In this document: piece after piece, positions 6,101-6,658 of the stretch
Layout: every line of letters starts with the position of its first letter
How positions within the stretch are numbered: position 1 is the stretch's first letter
Source of the DNA: an uncultured Lachnospiraceae bacterium
GTDB taxonomy: Bacteria > Bacillota > Clostridia > Lachnospirales > Lachnospiraceae
Direction: 5' to 3'
Length of the DNA stretch: 6,658 nucleotides
Assembly (NCBI GenBank): GCA_902784025.1
Contig: CACZTF010000271.1
Span: forward strand, 1 to 6,658
The notes under the pieces: model-generated
Database searches by the model: none
Told to the model about the DNA's origin: nothing
The model's input: only the letters and a program-made list of their open reading frames with translations
Made by a program: the position numbers and the translations under genes

Positions 6101-6658
6101 ATGCACAACGATAATACTAACCCTAATCTAAGTATAGAGATCGCGGGGGTGAGGTGGAAGAATCCGGTTACGGTGGCTTCGGGGACTTTTGGGTCCGGTA
6201 TGGAGTATGGGGATTTTGTGGACCTGAATAAACTGGGAGCCGTGACCACCAAGGGTGTGGCGGCAAAGCCCTGGGAGGGAAACGGAACCGTCAGGGTGGC
6301 GGAAACGGCTTCGGGTATGTTAAATGCCATAGGGCTGCAGAACCCCGGGCTTGATACATTTACAAAAAGAGATATACCCTTCCTGAATAAATACGATACA
6401 GTTAAGATCGTAAACGTGGTGGGGAAGAGTCTTGAGGAATATGTGAGCGCGGTTGAGATCCTTTCAGAACAGCCCGTAGACATGCTGGAGATAAATATAT
6501 CCTGTCCAAATGTAAAGGAAGGAGGCATCGCTTTCGGTCAGGACCCGAGAGCGGCAGCCGAGGTGACCCGTGCGGTTAAAAAGGCGTCGAAAAAGCCGGT
6601 CATCATGAAACTTTCGCCAAACGTTACAAGCATTTCCGAGATGGCAAAGGCAGTGGAG
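6101..6658 (+). CDS. pyrD: Dihydroorotate dehydrogenase B, catalytic subunit PyrD (3' end outside the window)
   Basis: This is the FMN-containing subunit that oxidises dihydroorotate to orotate, the fourth step of UMP synthesis, and works with PyrK, encoded just upstream. Only the first 186 codons are present; the frame is open to the right edge, and the family is usually about 300 residues. Translation from 6101 begins MHNDNTNPNLSIEIAG and shows SGTFGSG (27-33) and VTTKG (48-52), with the substrate/FMN lysine at 51. It continues with NAIGLQNPG (75-83) and EINISCPNVKEGG (130-142). Cys135 in that last motif is the catalytic base of class 1 enzymes (class 2 uses Ser), and NVKEGG with FGQ matches the 1B type. 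The start has AGGAG (6091-6095) 5 nt before the ATG. The 13-nt gap from the pyrK stop, with no terminator, indicates one transcript. The N-terminus is a few polar residues longer than the minimal family start. pyrE may follow outside the window, but this cannot be seen. Confidence 0.96.
   Translation, partial: MHNDNTNPNLSIEIAGVRWKNPVTVASGTFGSGMEYGDFVDLNKLGAVTTKGVAAKPWEGNGTVRVAETASGMLNAIGLQNPGLDTFTKRDIPFLNKYDTVKIVNVVGKSLEEYVSAVEILSEQPVDMLEINISCPNVKEGGIAFGQDPRAAAEVTRAVKKASKKPVIMKLSPNVTSISEMAKAVE

Noticed and set aside
5692..6528. A 278-codon open frame on the minus strand overlapping the end of pyrK and the start of pyrD.
   Set aside because: It lies opposite two clearly recognised genes. Its translation has no recognisable domain and is rich in Ser/Pro/His/Cys, as expected of an antisense shadow. 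The plus-strand pyrD frame explains 6101-6658.
1..6658. CRISPR arrays, tRNA/rRNA genes, insertion sequences, attachment sites, phage or toxin-antitoxin genes.
   Set aside because: No regularly spaced direct repeats, cloverleaf-like segments, terminal inverted repeats or recognisable mobile-element proteins were seen. Almost all of the window is occupied by the six genes described.

Overview
The window looks like ordinary chromosomal DNA of a low-to-moderate GC Firmicute. An anaerobic Clostridia of the Lachnospiraceae type (Butyrivibrio/Roseburia-like) is the best guess. The reasons are a PcrA-type UvrD helicase with a C-terminal Tudor-like tail, the long OMP decarboxylase subtype, a class 1B (PyrK + PyrD) dihydroorotate dehydrogenase, AGGAG-type ribosome binding sites, and all genes on one strand. 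The taxon is an inference from gene types and order, not from a search.

Layout: (1) 1-1559 holds a small hydrophobic protein at the window edge and, 3 nt after its stop, a membrane-anchored extracytoplasmic protein with five Asp-box (BNR-type) repeats. Neither has an assignable function. (2) 1615-4077 is pcrA, a complete superfamily 1A DNA helicase with all canonical motifs. (3) 4078-4254 holds a likely intrinsic terminator followed by a sigma-A-type promoter, separating pcrA from a pyrimidine cluster. (4) 4255-6658 carries pyrF, pyrK and the first 186 codons of pyrD, which runs off the right edge. A 144-nt gap between pyrF and pyrK contains a long-range inverted repeat that may fold in RNA; the pyrK-pyrD gap is only 13 nt.

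The three pyr genes belong to de novo UMP synthesis. PyrD and PyrK together form the NAD-dependent dihydroorotate dehydrogenase (dihydroorotate to orotate, electrons passed through FMN, 2Fe-2S and FAD to NAD+), and PyrF performs the last step (OMP to UMP). pcrA has no evident functional link to the genes on either side.

I found no CRISPR array, tRNA, rRNA, insertion sequence, phage gene or defence/toxin module. No intergenic stretch exceeds 180 bases. I do not see an undescribed system; the least explained items are the Asp-box protein and the pyrF-pyrK intergenic structure.
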